Below, one piece after another: positions 49,625 through 57,764 of a stretch of 64,000 nt of DNA. How positions within the stretch are numbered: the stretch's first letter is position 1; every line of letters starts with the position of its first letter. Where the stretch lies: assembly GCF_022846655.1 (NCBI RefSeq), contig NZ_AP025667.1, positions 5,245,001-5,309,000 of the forward strand. The letters are read 5' to 3'. This DNA comes from Streptomyces seoulensis (GTDB lineage Bacteria; Actinomycetota; Actinomycetes; Streptomycetales; Streptomycetaceae). The notes below the pieces were generated by a model. That model had not been told where the DNA came from. It saw only the letters and a program-made list of their open reading frames with translations, and did no database searches. A program made the translations under genes and the position numbers.

Positions 49625-51460
49625 TTGGACGGCAGTGCGCCGCTTTTGGAGGAAGAACACCGAGGAGGCGGGACCCTTGTCGACGCGTTACTGCATTCAT
49701 TCCGCGCCAGAACCGACAGCGTCGCGGTGGAGTGCGGGGACGACCGACTGACCTATGCCGGGCTGGACCTGTGGTCCGACGCCGTCCGCGCCGCGCTGGG
49801 CGAGCGAGGGGTACGGCCGGGTGACCGGGTGGCCGTACGACTGGCGCCGGGGCCCGGCGCGATCGCGGCGATCGCGGGCATCGTCCGGGCGGGCGCGGCC
49901 TACGTCCCGCTGGACGTGCGCAATCCGCCCTCGCGCAACGCCTTCATCCTTCAGGACTGCGCCGCGTCCGCGCTGATCGGCGCCGCCGACGACACCGGCG
50001 CGACCGGCCTGCCGGTCCTCTCCGAGCGGGACCTGGACCTGCTGCGGACCGCTCCCCCGGCCCCGCCGGGCGGGACGGCCCCGGCCCCGGCGCCGGAGGA
50101 CACCGCCTACGTCATCTACACCTCCGGCACCACCGGCCGCCCCAAGGGCGTACCCGTGACGCACGAGGCGGTGACCGCCCTGCTGGGCGCCGCCTCCGGG
50201 CTGTTCACCTTCACGCCCGAGGACCGCTGGCTGCTCTTCCACTCCCTCGCCTTCGACTTCGCCGTCTGGGAGATGTGGGGCGCGCTGGCCACCGGTGCCC
50301 GGCTGGTCGTCCTCCCGCAGGACACGGCCCGGTCCGCCGAGAGCACCCTGGCGGTGGTCGCCGACCGGGGGGTGACGGTGCTGAACCAGACCCCGACCGC
50401 GTTCGCCGCGCTCTCCGCCACGGCACTCGCCTCGGACACCGAACTGCCCGCCCTGCGCTACGTGGTGTTCGGCGGCGAGAAGCTGACGCCCGGTCTGCTG
50501 CGGCCCTGGGCGGCCCGGTACGGCCTGGCCGCGCCCCGGCTGGTCAACATGTACGGGATCACCGAGGTCACCGTCCACGCGACGTACCACGAGGTCACGC
50601 CCGAGGACCTGGCCGGGGACGACTCCTGTGTGGGCCGGCCGCTGCCCGGCTTCCGCGCGCGCGTGGTCGGCGAGGACGGCCGGGACGCCGAGCGGGGTGA
50701 ACTGTGGCTCGCCGGACCACAGGTCACCCGCGGCTACCTGGGGCGTCCGGAGCTGGACGCCGAGCGGTTCGTCACCGCTTCCGACGGGGAGCGGCCCGCC
50801 CGCTACTACCGCTCCGGCGACGTGGTGAGCACCCGGCCGGACGGCGCTCTGCGCTACCACGGCCGGGCCGACCTCCAGGTGAAGCTGCGCGGCCACCGCA
50901 TCGAGCTGAGCGAGATCGAGGCTGTGGTGCGCGACCATCCCCAGGTCAGCGACGCGGTGGTGTGGGTGCACACCTTCCGGCCCGGTGACGAGCGGCTGGT
51001 GTGCGCGTTCACCACCACCGGCGGCGAGCCGGTGGAGGCGGGGGCGCTGCACGAGCACACCGGGCGCGATCTGCCGTCGTACATGCGGCCCGCGCGCTTT
51101 CTGCCCCTGCCGGAACTGCCGCGCACGGTCAACGGCAAGGTCGACCGGGCGGCGGTGGCGCTGACCGACCCCGCGCCCCGCCGGAAGGCGGCCACCGCGG
51201 TGGATGCCGCGAGCGGTACCGAGACTTATCTGTCCCGGTTGTGGGAGGAACTCCTCGGCACGGGGGAAATCACGCGAGATGCGGATTTCTTCCAGCTCGG
51301 CGGGCATTCCCTCATGGCGTTCCGGATGCAGATGCGGATATCACGCGATCTCGGAGTCCGGGTCCCGCAGAAGGATTTGCTGGCGAATCCCCGACTGGCG
51401 GATGTCGTCCGGCTGATCGACGCGCGGCGCGCCGAATCCTCAGCACTCCCCCGTACCTAG
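49625..51460 (+). CDS. NRPS adenylation-PCP didomain protein, threonine specific
   Basis: About 611 residues. The adenylation domain has VIYTSGTTGRPKGVP (A3), NMYGITEVTVHATY (A5), YRSGD (A7) and NGKVDR (A10); a PCP follows with the carrier serine in FFQLGGHSLMAFRM. Reading the pocket positions gives D-F-W-N-V-G-M-V-H-K, close to the known threonine code (DFWNIGMVHK), so it should load L-Thr on its own carrier. Start assigned to the TTG at 49625 with GGGGG eight bases upstream; this is uncertain. Codon 22 is TTA (49688-49690), so bldA may be needed. The edges of the gene have lower GC3 than its core. Confidence 0.87.
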   Translation: MDGSAPLLEEEHRGGGTLVDALLHSFRARTDSVAVECGDDRLTYAGLDLWSDAVRAALGERGVRPGDRVAVRLAPGPGAIAAIAGIVRAGAAYVPLDVRNPPSRNAFILQDCAASALIGAADDTGATGLPVLSERDLDLLRTAPPAPPGGTAPAPAPEDTAYVIYTSGTTGRPKGVPVTHEAVTALLGAASGLFTFTPEDRWLLFHSLAFDFAVWEMWGALATGARLVVLPQDTARSAESTLAVVADRGVTVLNQTPTAFAALSATALASDTELPALRYVVFGGEKLTPGLLRPWAARYGLAAPRLVNMYGITEVTVHATYHEVTPEDLAGDDSCVGRPLPGFRARVVGEDGRDAERGELWLAGPQVTRGYLGRPELDAERFVTASDGERPARYYRSGDVVSTRPDGALRYHGRADLQVKLRGHRIELSEIEAVVRDHPQVSDAVVWVHTFRPGDERLVCAFTTTGGEPVEAGALHEHTGRDLPSYMRPARFLPLPELPRTVNGKVDRAAVALTDPAPRRKAATAVDAASGTETYLSRLWEELLGTGEITRDADFFQLGGHSLMAFRMQMRISRDLGVRVPQKDLLANPRLADVVRLIDARRAESSALPRT

Positions 51461-51513
51461 CGCGGAACAACTCCCTTCCAGAGCTCCGCCCTTTTCTCCC
51501 GATTCCCGTTGGC

Positions 51514-51535
51514 GTGTCCGCACGCGAGCGGACAC
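51514..51535 (+). terminator. Small hairpin after the A-PCP gene
   Basis: Perfect 8-bp arms GTGTCCGC (51514-51521) and GCGGACAC (51528-51535) with a 6-base loop, in the 101-bp gap before the zinc-ribbon gene. Could attenuate transcription or be an operator. Confidence 0.4.
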
Positions 51536-51561
51536 CCGAGAACATCAGGGACTGATGTGTC

Positions 51562-52200
51562 ATGCCTCCGATCCACACCTGCGTGGGCTGCCGCCGTTTG
51601 ATCCGGTCGGACGTGACGGCCGGAAACCGCCCGCACGGCACGCTGTGCGCGCCCTGTTTCGACGCGCTCCTGTCCACCCTGTCCCGGCTGCCGCGGCTGT
51701 ACGCGGAGGCGGAGCAGGCCCTCGCCCCCGACAGCGCCCGGTCCCTCGTCCGTGTCTCGGGGAACTCCCGCACGGCCGCGCTGCCCGTGCGCAGCCAGGC
51801 CGTGGAGGCGCGGTCCGCCCTCATGTCGGTGCTGTCGTCCTGGTCGGCGCTGGTCGCCGACGAACGCCGGGTCGCCGCGCCGAACCGGGAGATACGGGAG
51901 ATGACGGCGTTCCTGCGCCGCCATCTGGAGTGGCTGGCCCGGCATCCGGCGCTCGGCGAACTCCTCGGCGAACTGGAGGAGTCGGTGGCGCTGGCGCAGC
52001 GCTGCGTACAGCCGGGGCAGTCCCGGCAGGTGTCCGTCGGCTCGTGCCGGGAGCCGGAGTGCGCCGGGAACCTCGTCGCCCACATGCGCTCCGGGGGCGC
52101 CGGGCCGGCGTCCGAGATCCGGTGCGACAGCGATCCCGCCCACCGCTGGGCCCCGCACGAGTGGCACGCCTTCATCCCGCGCGCCGCCTGCACCGTCTGA
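51562..52200 (+). CDS. Zinc-ribbon-like hypothetical protein
   Basis: 212 residues. CVGCRRLI and CAPCFDALL near the start form a CxxC-x19-CxxC zinc-ribbon pair; a second cluster near the end (CREPECAGNL ... RCDSDPAHRWAPHEW) has further cysteines and histidines. The middle is helical. Paired with the following 66-residue HTH protein; such a zinc-ribbon plus small HTH pair occurs in other Streptomyces clusters (I recall OvmZ/OvmW of oviedomycin, not verified). Possibly a regulatory pair. ATG at 51562. Confidence 0.65.
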   Translation: MPPIHTCVGCRRLIRSDVTAGNRPHGTLCAPCFDALLSTLSRLPRLYAEAEQALAPDSARSLVRVSGNSRTAALPVRSQAVEARSALMSVLSSWSALVADERRVAAPNREIREMTAFLRRHLEWLARHPALGELLGELEESVALAQRCVQPGQSRQVSVGSCREPECAGNLVAHMRSGGAGPASEIRCDSDPAHRWAPHEWHAFIPRAACTV

Positions 52201-52227
52201 CCGTCCGAGCAGGGAAGAACCACCGAC

Positions 52228-52428
52228 ATGGCAAGTCCACAAGGACTGAGCGTCACCGACGTCGTCGAGATCTGGCGGGTTCCCGCCGGGACCGTGTACC
52301 GCCTGGCCAGCCAGCACGGCTGGCGGCGCTACCGGGAGTCGGGCCGCACCCTGTACCACCCGATCGATGTGAGCACCACGCTGAGCGAGCGGTCCGTGGA
52401 GCGGGGTGAGCGGTGCGAGTCGGCGTAG
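52228..52428 (+). CDS. Small HTH (excisionase/MerR-like) DNA-binding protein
   Basis: 66 residues. LSVTDVVEIWRVPAGTVYRLASQHGWRRYRESGRTLYHPIDV is a winged helix-turn-helix of the excisionase/MerR type (helix, turn, recognition helix, then an arginine-rich wing). It starts 27 bp after the zinc-ribbon gene and its stop overlaps the start of the LLM gene by 16 bp, so the three genes are likely one transcript. Probably binds DNA near the cluster; targets unknown. Confidence 0.7.
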   Translation: MASPQGLSVTDVVEIWRVPAGTVYRLASQHGWRRYRESGRTLYHPIDVSTTLSERSVERGERCESA

Positions 52429-53300
52429 TGGTGCTGCCCGAGTACACCTGGCCGGAGGCGCGGGCGCGCTGGCGGGCGGTGGAGGAGCTGGGCTTCGACC
52501 ACGCCTGGACGTACGACCATCTGGCCTGGCGGAGCCTTGCCGGTGAACCCTGGCTGGGCACGGTCGCCACGCTGGCGGCGGCCGCCGCGGTGACCTCCCG
52601 GATCGGGCTCGGCACCTTCGTCACCTCGCCCAACTTCCGTCATCCGGTGCCCTGGTCGCGGGAGGTGATGGCGCTGGACGAGATCTCGGGCGGGCGTTTC
52701 CTGTGCGGGGTGGGCGCGGGCGCCACCGATGTGGACGCGGTGATGCTGGGCCGCCCCCCGCTGTCGCCGAAGGCACGGGTGGACCGGATGACGGAGTTCA
52801 CCGGGCTGCTGGACCGGCTGCTGCGCGAGGACCATGTCGACTTCACGGGCGAGTACTTCACGGCCGTGGACGCGCGTACGGTCTCCGGGCGGGTACGCCG
52901 GCCCCGGGTGCCGTTGATCGTGGCGGGCAGCGGTCCGCGCACCCTGCGCCTGGCCCGCCGGCTGGGCGACGGCTGGGTGACCATCGGCCCCGAGGGCGCG
53001 GACGGCGAGGACCGCTGGTGGGCCGGGGTCGAGCGGCTCGCCGGGTACATGGACGAGCTGAAGCCCGAGCCCGGCTTCCAGCGCCATCTGTCGCTGGACG
53101 CGTGTCCCGGCTACTCGCTGAGCAGCGCGGCCCGGTTCGCCGAGATGCGGGAGCGGGCGGCCGCGCTGGGCTTCACGGACGTGATCGTGCACCATCCGCG
53201 GGCCGAGGGCGTGTACGCGGGCCGGGTCGCGGTGCTGGAGGAGGTGGCTCAGCTCCGCGCGGGCGCGGCCGGGGGCGCGGAGGGGTCGAGGCAGCCCTGA
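52413..53300 (+). CDS. LLM class flavin/F420-dependent oxidoreductase
   Basis: 295 residues. MRVGVVVLPEYTWPEARARWRAVEELGFDHAWTYDHL, SRIGLGTFVTSPNFRHPVPWSREVMALDEISGGR and GAGATDVDAVM are typical of the luciferase-like family with an F420 or FMN site. As a cluster member it may oxidise or reduce a pathway intermediate. The GTG at 52413 overlaps the HTH gene. Its last 52 bases overlap the convergent condensation gene. Confidence 0.85.
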   Translation: MRVGVVVLPEYTWPEARARWRAVEELGFDHAWTYDHLAWRSLAGEPWLGTVATLAAAAAVTSRIGLGTFVTSPNFRHPVPWSREVMALDEISGGRFLCGVGAGATDVDAVMLGRPPLSPKARVDRMTEFTGLLDRLLREDHVDFTGEYFTAVDARTVSGRVRRPRVPLIVAGSGPRTLRLARRLGDGWVTIGPEGADGEDRWWAGVERLAGYMDELKPEPGFQRHLSLDACPGYSLSSAARFAEMRERAAALGFTDVIVHHPRAEGVYAGRVAVLEEVAQLRAGAAGGAEGSRQP

Positions 53301-54550
53301 CGCAGGGTGCGGAAGAACCACTGGTTGAGCCGGGCCACGGTGGTCCGCTCGAAGAGGTCCTTGCGGTAGGTCCAGATCGCCTTCAGCCCCTCGGGGCGTT
53401 CCTCCAGCCACAGGGTGAGGTCGAGCCGTGCCTCGGCGTCGTCGTCCGGGGCGGGTTCGCCGGTGAGCCGTATCCCGCCGTCGTAGCGGGCGGGCTCGGT
53501 GTTCTGCACGCCGAACGCGACCTGGACCAGCGGGTTGTGGGTGAGTGAGCGGGGCGGGTTGAGCGCCTCCACCAGCCGGTCGAACGGCACGTCCTGATAC
53601 TCGGCGCCGCGCAGCACCCGCTCCCGTACGCGGTCGAGGTGGGCGTCGAAGGGGGCCGCGGTGTCGACGGCGAGCCGGAGCGGGACGACGTTGATGAAGC
53701 AGCCCACGCAAGCCTCGGCGGCGAGGCTGGTGCGTCCGGCGAAGGCGCTGCCGACGACGATGTCGTCCGTGCCGGACCAGTGCGCGAGCACGGCGGAGAA
53801 CGCGGCGAGCCCCACCATGTTCAGCGTGGTGCGCCGTTCCCGGGCGAACTCGGTGATGTCCTCGGCGAGTTCCCAGGGCAGCGTGAAGTGCAGCCCGGCG
53901 CCCGCGTGGCCGCCGTCGGGTCCGGTGGCGGCGCGCGGCCGGTCGGTGGGTACGGCGAGCAGTTCGGGGGCGCCGCGCAGCAGTCCGGCCAGGGCGTCGA
54001 CCCGTTCCTTGCCCTCGGGCGCGGCGAGCCAGGCGGCCTCCGCCTCGGCGAACCCGGCCATGCCCGGCCGCCCGGAGAGATCGGCCCGGGCCCCGGCGGC
54101 GCGGGCGTCGTAGGCGAGGCCGAGGTCGCGTACGAAGATCCCCAGGGACCAGCCGTCGAAGACGATGTGGTGTGCGGTGAGTTCGAGCGCGGTGGCGGTG
54201 CCGTCCCGGCACACCATGCGGAAGCGGACGAGCGGGGCGCGTTCCAGGTCGAAGGGGTCGGCCGGGGCGGCGGGTCCGGTCCCTCGGGTCACGGGGAGTT
54301 CGACGCCGTCGCGGACGAACTGGGCGGGGTCGCCGTCGTCGTCCCAGCCGAACTCGGTGCGGAAGGCGTCGTGCGCGGCGGCCACGTCGGCGAGCGCGGC
54401 CTGGAGCAGATCGGGGTCGGCGCCGGGTTCGATGCGGACGACGGCGTCGATGAGGTAGGCGTCGCTGCCCGGGTTGAACTGTTCGGTGACCCAGAGCCGC
54501 CGCTGGGCGGCCGTCAGCGCGGCCGGTCCTCCCGCGCCGGTGCCGTTCAC
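53249..54550 (-). CDS. Free-standing NRPS condensation domain protein
   Basis: 433 residues. A single condensation domain: LTAAQRRLWVTEQFNPGSDAYLI at the start, the catalytic TAHHIVFDGWSLGIFVRDLG (HHxxxDG intact), VVGSAFAGRTSLAAEACVGCFINVVPLR and YQDVPFDRLVEALNPPR. It would join two PCP-bound units, for instance Thr from the A-PCP protein to the Ser-Dap NRPS. Start chosen as the GTG at 54548-54550, overlapping the AlaX-like gene stop in GTGA. Its 3' end overlaps the LLM gene by 52 bp. Confidence 0.88.
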   Translation of the reverse strand: MNGTGAGGPAALTAAQRRLWVTEQFNPGSDAYLIDAVVRIEPGADPDLLQAALADVAAAHDAFRTEFGWDDDGDPAQFVRDGVELPVTRGTGPAAPADPFDLERAPLVRFRMVCRDGTATALELTAHHIVFDGWSLGIFVRDLGLAYDARAAGARADLSGRPGMAGFAEAEAAWLAAPEGKERVDALAGLLRGAPELLAVPTDRPRAATGPDGGHAGAGLHFTLPWELAEDITEFARERRTTLNMVGLAAFSAVLAHWSGTDDIVVGSAFAGRTSLAAEACVGCFINVVPLRLAVDTAAPFDAHLDRVRERVLRGAEYQDVPFDRLVEALNPPRSLTHNPLVQVAFGVQNTEPARYDGGIRLTGEPAPDDDAEARLDLTLWLEERPEGLKAIWTYRKDLFERTTVARLNQWFFRTLRQGCLDPSAPPAAPARS

Positions 54551-55407
54551 GAGCACGTGGCCTCCATCCGCAGTTCCGTTCCGTCGCCGGAGAGTTCCAG
54601 CGTGACCTTCACCTGTCCGAGTTCGCCGGTACGGGTGACGTGGGTGCCGCCGCACGGTGTCGACGCCTCCCCCTCGGCGAGGGCGCACCGGAAGTGGCGC
54701 AGCGCGTCGATGCCGGGCCCCTCGGTGGCCACGCCGACCGGGGCGTCCTCGGCGACCCAGCCGGCCATCAGGGTGTTGACCCCGGCCTCGATCCCGGGCA
54801 GCTCGGCGGCCAGACCCTCGGTGGAGAAGCCCTTGCGGCGCAGCGACTTGCCGAGCCGGTAGTGGTCGACGCTGCCGTGGGCCGAGATCCGGGAGCTGGT
54901 GATGGCCAGCTTGTCGAAGTCGGGGGCGCCGAGCGCGTCGGGCTTGGCCTCCTTGGACCAGCGGGGGGCCAGCATCCGGTTGAGCGCGAGGCCGACCAGC
55001 TCGCACAGGGTGTGCCCGGCGGACAGTTGCCGCCGCCGCTCGGGGTCGACCGCGAGGCGGACCCGCTGCCCGGTGAGCGGGCCGGGGTCCGCCGCGAGGA
55101 CGTGGACGACGTACCAGTCCCAGCCCTCCTCGCCGCGGCGGACCGGGATGCCGGGGCCGACGGCGAGGGGCGCGGAGCCGTCGCGGGGCGCCGCGCCGAT
55201 CAGGGCGTCCTCGACGGTGTACGCCTCCCCCTCGGCGGTGAGCACGCCCCGGTCGGCCGGCTGGTCGGGCCAGGTGTGGTCGACCGGGTGGAAGGGCGTG
55301 GTGTCGCAGACGACGCCGAACGAGCCGTCCAGGGACAGCACTTGGCGGACGGTGGCTTCGCCGGTGAGCGCGCCGGAGGGGAAGGAGACCAGGGTGTTGC
55401 CGTACAT
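54547..55407 (-). CDS. AlaX-like alanyl-tRNA editing protein
   Basis: 286 residues. Resembles the editing domain of AlaRS and free-standing AlaX: an N-terminal beta part with FHPVDHTWPDQPADRGVLT, the metal region SAGHTLCELVGLALNRM and the C-terminal CGGTHVTRTGELGQVKVTLE. The CxxxH half is intact, but the usual HxxxH appears as HxxxE (GHTLCEL), so one zinc ligand may differ. Editing proteins remove wrongly attached amino acids from tRNA. In a cluster, resistance to a Ser/Ala-like product is a plausible role, but a biosynthetic hydrolase role is possible. ATG at 55405-55407. Confidence 0.8.
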   Translation of the reverse strand: MYGNTLVSFPSGALTGEATVRQVLSLDGSFGVVCDTTPFHPVDHTWPDQPADRGVLTAEGEAYTVEDALIGAAPRDGSAPLAVGPGIPVRRGEEGWDWYVVHVLAADPGPLTGQRVRLAVDPERRRQLSAGHTLCELVGLALNRMLAPRWSKEAKPDALGAPDFDKLAITSSRISAHGSVDHYRLGKSLRRKGFSTEGLAAELPGIEAGVNTLMAGWVAEDAPVGVATEGPGIDALRHFRCALAEGEASTPCGGTHVTRTGELGQVKVTLELSGDGTELRMEATCS

Positions 55408-55413
55408 CGGGTC

Positions 55414-56775
55414 CTATCCGAGGTCGAGGCCGAGCAGGTCGTCGTACGTCTCCCGGCGGACCCACACCGAGGCGGTTCCGCCGCCGACGGCGACGACCGG
55501 CGGGCGCGGAGTGTGATTGAAATTGTTGGACAGGCTACGGCAGTAGGCGCCGGTGCAGGGCACGGCGAGCAGATCGCCGGAGTGGATGTCCGAGGCGAGG
55601 TAGTCGTCGCGCACCACCACGTCGCCGGCGTCGCAGTGCACGCCGACCACGCGGGAGAGCCGGGGCTCGGCGGTGGTGTGGCGGTCGGCGAGCACGGCCG
55701 AGTAGATGCCGTCGTACAGGGCCGGGCGGATGTTGTCGCTCATGCCGCCGTCGACGGAGACGAAGGCGCGCAGGCCCTCGACGTTCTTGACGGTGCCGAC
55801 CCGGTAGACGGTGAAGGCGGAGCGGCCGACCACCGCGCGGCCCGGCTCGATGGCCAGCCGGGGTGCGCCGACGCCGAGTTCGCGGCAGCTCTCCTCGCTG
55901 AAGCGGCGCAGGGCGTCCGCGATCCCGGCCGGTGCGAGGGGCTGGTGGTGGTCGCGGTAGGCGATGGCGAAGCCGCCGCCGACGCTGACCTCGGGGAGTT
56001 CGGCGCCGCAGGTGCGGATGAAGTCGGCACGGACCCTCATCATGCGTTCGACGCCGACCTCGAAGGAGTCCATGCCGAAGATCTGCGAGCCCAGGTGCAT
56101 GTGCAGCCCGGCGAGTTCGATGCCGTCGGCGTCGTGCGCGTAGGCCACCGCGGCGGCGGCGTCGCCGGTGCGCAGCGAGAAACCGAACTTCTGGTCGTCG
56201 TGGGCGGTGGCGATGTTGGCGTGGGTGTCGGCGCGGACACCGACGTTGACGCGGACCAGCACGGTGGGGCGTACGCCGGTGTCGGCGGCGAGTTCCTTCA
56301 GCAGGGCCAGTTCGTCGAAGGAGTCGACCACGATCCGGGCGACGCCGTGGCGCAGCGCGGTGGTGAGTTCCTCGGCGGACTTGTTGTTGCCGTGCAGCAC
56401 CATGCGCGCGCCGGGGAATCCGGCGGCGATGGCCGTCTTCAGCTCGCCCAGCGTGCACACGTCCAGGCCGAGCCCGGCCTCGGCGCAGATCCGGGCGACG
56501 GCCTTGCACAGGAACGCCTTGCCCGCGTAGTACACGTCGAAGTCGTGGAAGGCGGTGCGGAACTCGGCGCAGCGGGCGCGGAAGTCGTCCTCGTCGAACA
56601 GGTACATCGGCGTGCCGAACTCGGCGGCCAGGTCGGTGACGCGCAGTCCGCCCACGGTGAGGACGCCGGAGGTGTCGCGCGCGACGGTGGCCGGCCACAG
56701 GTACGGGGAGAGGGCGTTGAGGTCGGCGGGCTCGGTCAGCCAGTCGGGCTTGAGGGTGTCGCTCATGTCGTTCAT
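55414..56775 (-). CDS. LysA-like PLP-dependent decarboxylase (diaminopimelate decarboxylase family)
   Basis: 453 residues. PLP fold type III: VYYAGKAFLCKAVARI (PLP Lys), LHMHLGSQIFGM, VSVGGGFAIAYRD, AIEPGRAVVGRS, GVHCDAGDVVVRDD (Cys as in LysA) and GAYCRSLSNNFNHTPRPPVVAV. It could decarboxylate diaminopimelate to lysine for the N-hydroxylase, or act on a Dap derivative as SbnH does beside SbnA/SbnB. The start ATGA at 56772-56775 overlaps the sbnB-like stop. ATG alternatives lie three codons apart. Confidence 0.88.
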   Translation of the reverse strand: MNDMSDTLKPDWLTEPADLNALSPYLWPATVARDTSGVLTVGGLRVTDLAAEFGTPMYLFDEDDFRARCAEFRTAFHDFDVYYAGKAFLCKAVARICAEAGLGLDVCTLGELKTAIAAGFPGARMVLHGNNKSAEELTTALRHGVARIVVDSFDELALLKELAADTGVRPTVLVRVNVGVRADTHANIATAHDDQKFGFSLRTGDAAAAVAYAHDADGIELAGLHMHLGSQIFGMDSFEVGVERMMRVRADFIRTCGAELPEVSVGGGFAIAYRDHHQPLAPAGIADALRRFSEESCRELGVGAPRLAIEPGRAVVGRSAFTVYRVGTVKNVEGLRAFVSVDGGMSDNIRPALYDGIYSAVLADRHTTAEPRLSRVVGVHCDAGDVVVRDDYLASDIHSGDLLAVPCTGAYCRSLSNNFNHTPRPPVVAVGGGTASVWVRRETYDDLLGLDLG

Positions 56776-57764
56776 TCGCCTTCCACCGGGAAGAACCCCG
56801 GAATCTCGGTGGCCGTGCCCGCCTCGACGGCGCGGTCCAGTACGTAGGAGCCCACGGCCAGGTCGAGCACGCCCATGCCGAAGGGCGAGAAGACGACGGG
56901 CCGGTCCGGGTCCGGGGCGGTCCGGCCCGCGAGCACGTCGGCGAGGGTGCCGGTGATGAAGTCCCGTCCGCCGGTGAGCTGTTCGGCCAGGTGCGGGGAG
57001 GTGTCGGCCTTCAGGCAGTGGTCGACGTCGTCGCAGAGGTTGGCGGCGTCGAGCAGAGTCTCGGGCGCCAGGTCGCGCAGCGAGACGTGCAGTACGACCT
57101 GGCCCGGCTTGAAGCGGTGGTCGGCCGGGACGTAGGGGGCGAGCGCGGTGGTGGCGAAGACGACGAGGTCGGCGTCGAGGGCCGCGTCCAGACCGGTGGC
57201 GGTGCCGCCGGGGAAGCGGGCCGCGAAGGCGGCGGCCGCCTCCGGATCGAGGTCGTGGCAGTGCACGCGCCCGGCGCCCAGGCCGCTCGCCGTCAGGTAC
57301 CGGCAGATCTCCCGCGCGATCACCCCGGTGCCGACCACGCCCCAGCTCGCGGGCCTGCCCGGCACCAGGGTGCGGGCGGCGAGCGCGGCGGAGGCGGCCG
57401 TGCGGGCGGCGCTGATCGTGGCGGACTCCAGCAGGGCCACGGGGTAGCCGGTCTCGTAGTCGTTGAGGACCAGGACGGCCGAGGCGCGAGGCAGGCCGCG
57501 TCCGGTGTTCTTCGGGAAGCTGGAGATCCACTTGATCCCGGCCACGTCCACGTCGCCGCCGAGGTAGGCGGGCAGGGCGATGATGCGGCTGTCGGGCTTG
57601 GCGGGGAAGCGCAGGAAGTAGCTGTCGGGGTTGATGGTGTCACCGGCGTCGTGGAGCAGGTACGCCTCGCGCACCCGCTCGATCACCTCCGCCTCGTGGC
57701 CGGCCAGCGCCTCGCGCACGGCGCGGCCGCCGACCACCGTGAAGGGGCGTGTCGTCGCTGTCAC
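56772..57764 (-). CDS. sbnB: SbnB-like dehydrogenase (ornithine cyclodeaminase family)
   Basis: 330 residues. With SbnA it makes L-2,3-diaminopropionate: SbnB oxidises N-(1-amino-1-carboxy-2-ethyl)-glutamate to alpha-ketoglutarate and Dap using NAD+. Signs are the cofactor loop SWGVVGTGVIAREICRYL, the KWISSFPKNTGRGLPRASAVLVLND segment, PVALLESATISAARTAA and a C-terminal VFSPFGMGVLDLAVGSYV. The start GTG at 57762-57764 overlaps the sbnA-like stop in GTGA. Size and order fit the sbnA-sbnB pairing of Dap clusters. Confidence 0.88.
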   Translation of the reverse strand: MTATTRPFTVVGGRAVREALAGHEAEVIERVREAYLLHDAGDTINPDSYFLRFPAKPDSRIIALPAYLGGDVDVAGIKWISSFPKNTGRGLPRASAVLVLNDYETGYPVALLESATISAARTAASAALAARTLVPGRPASWGVVGTGVIAREICRYLTASGLGAGRVHCHDLDPEAAAAFAARFPGGTATGLDAALDADLVVFATTALAPYVPADHRFKPGQVVLHVSLRDLAPETLLDAANLCDDVDHCLKADTSPHLAEQLTGGRDFITGTLADVLAGRTAPDPDRPVVFSPFGMGVLDLAVGSYVLDRAVEAGTATEIPGFFPVEGE

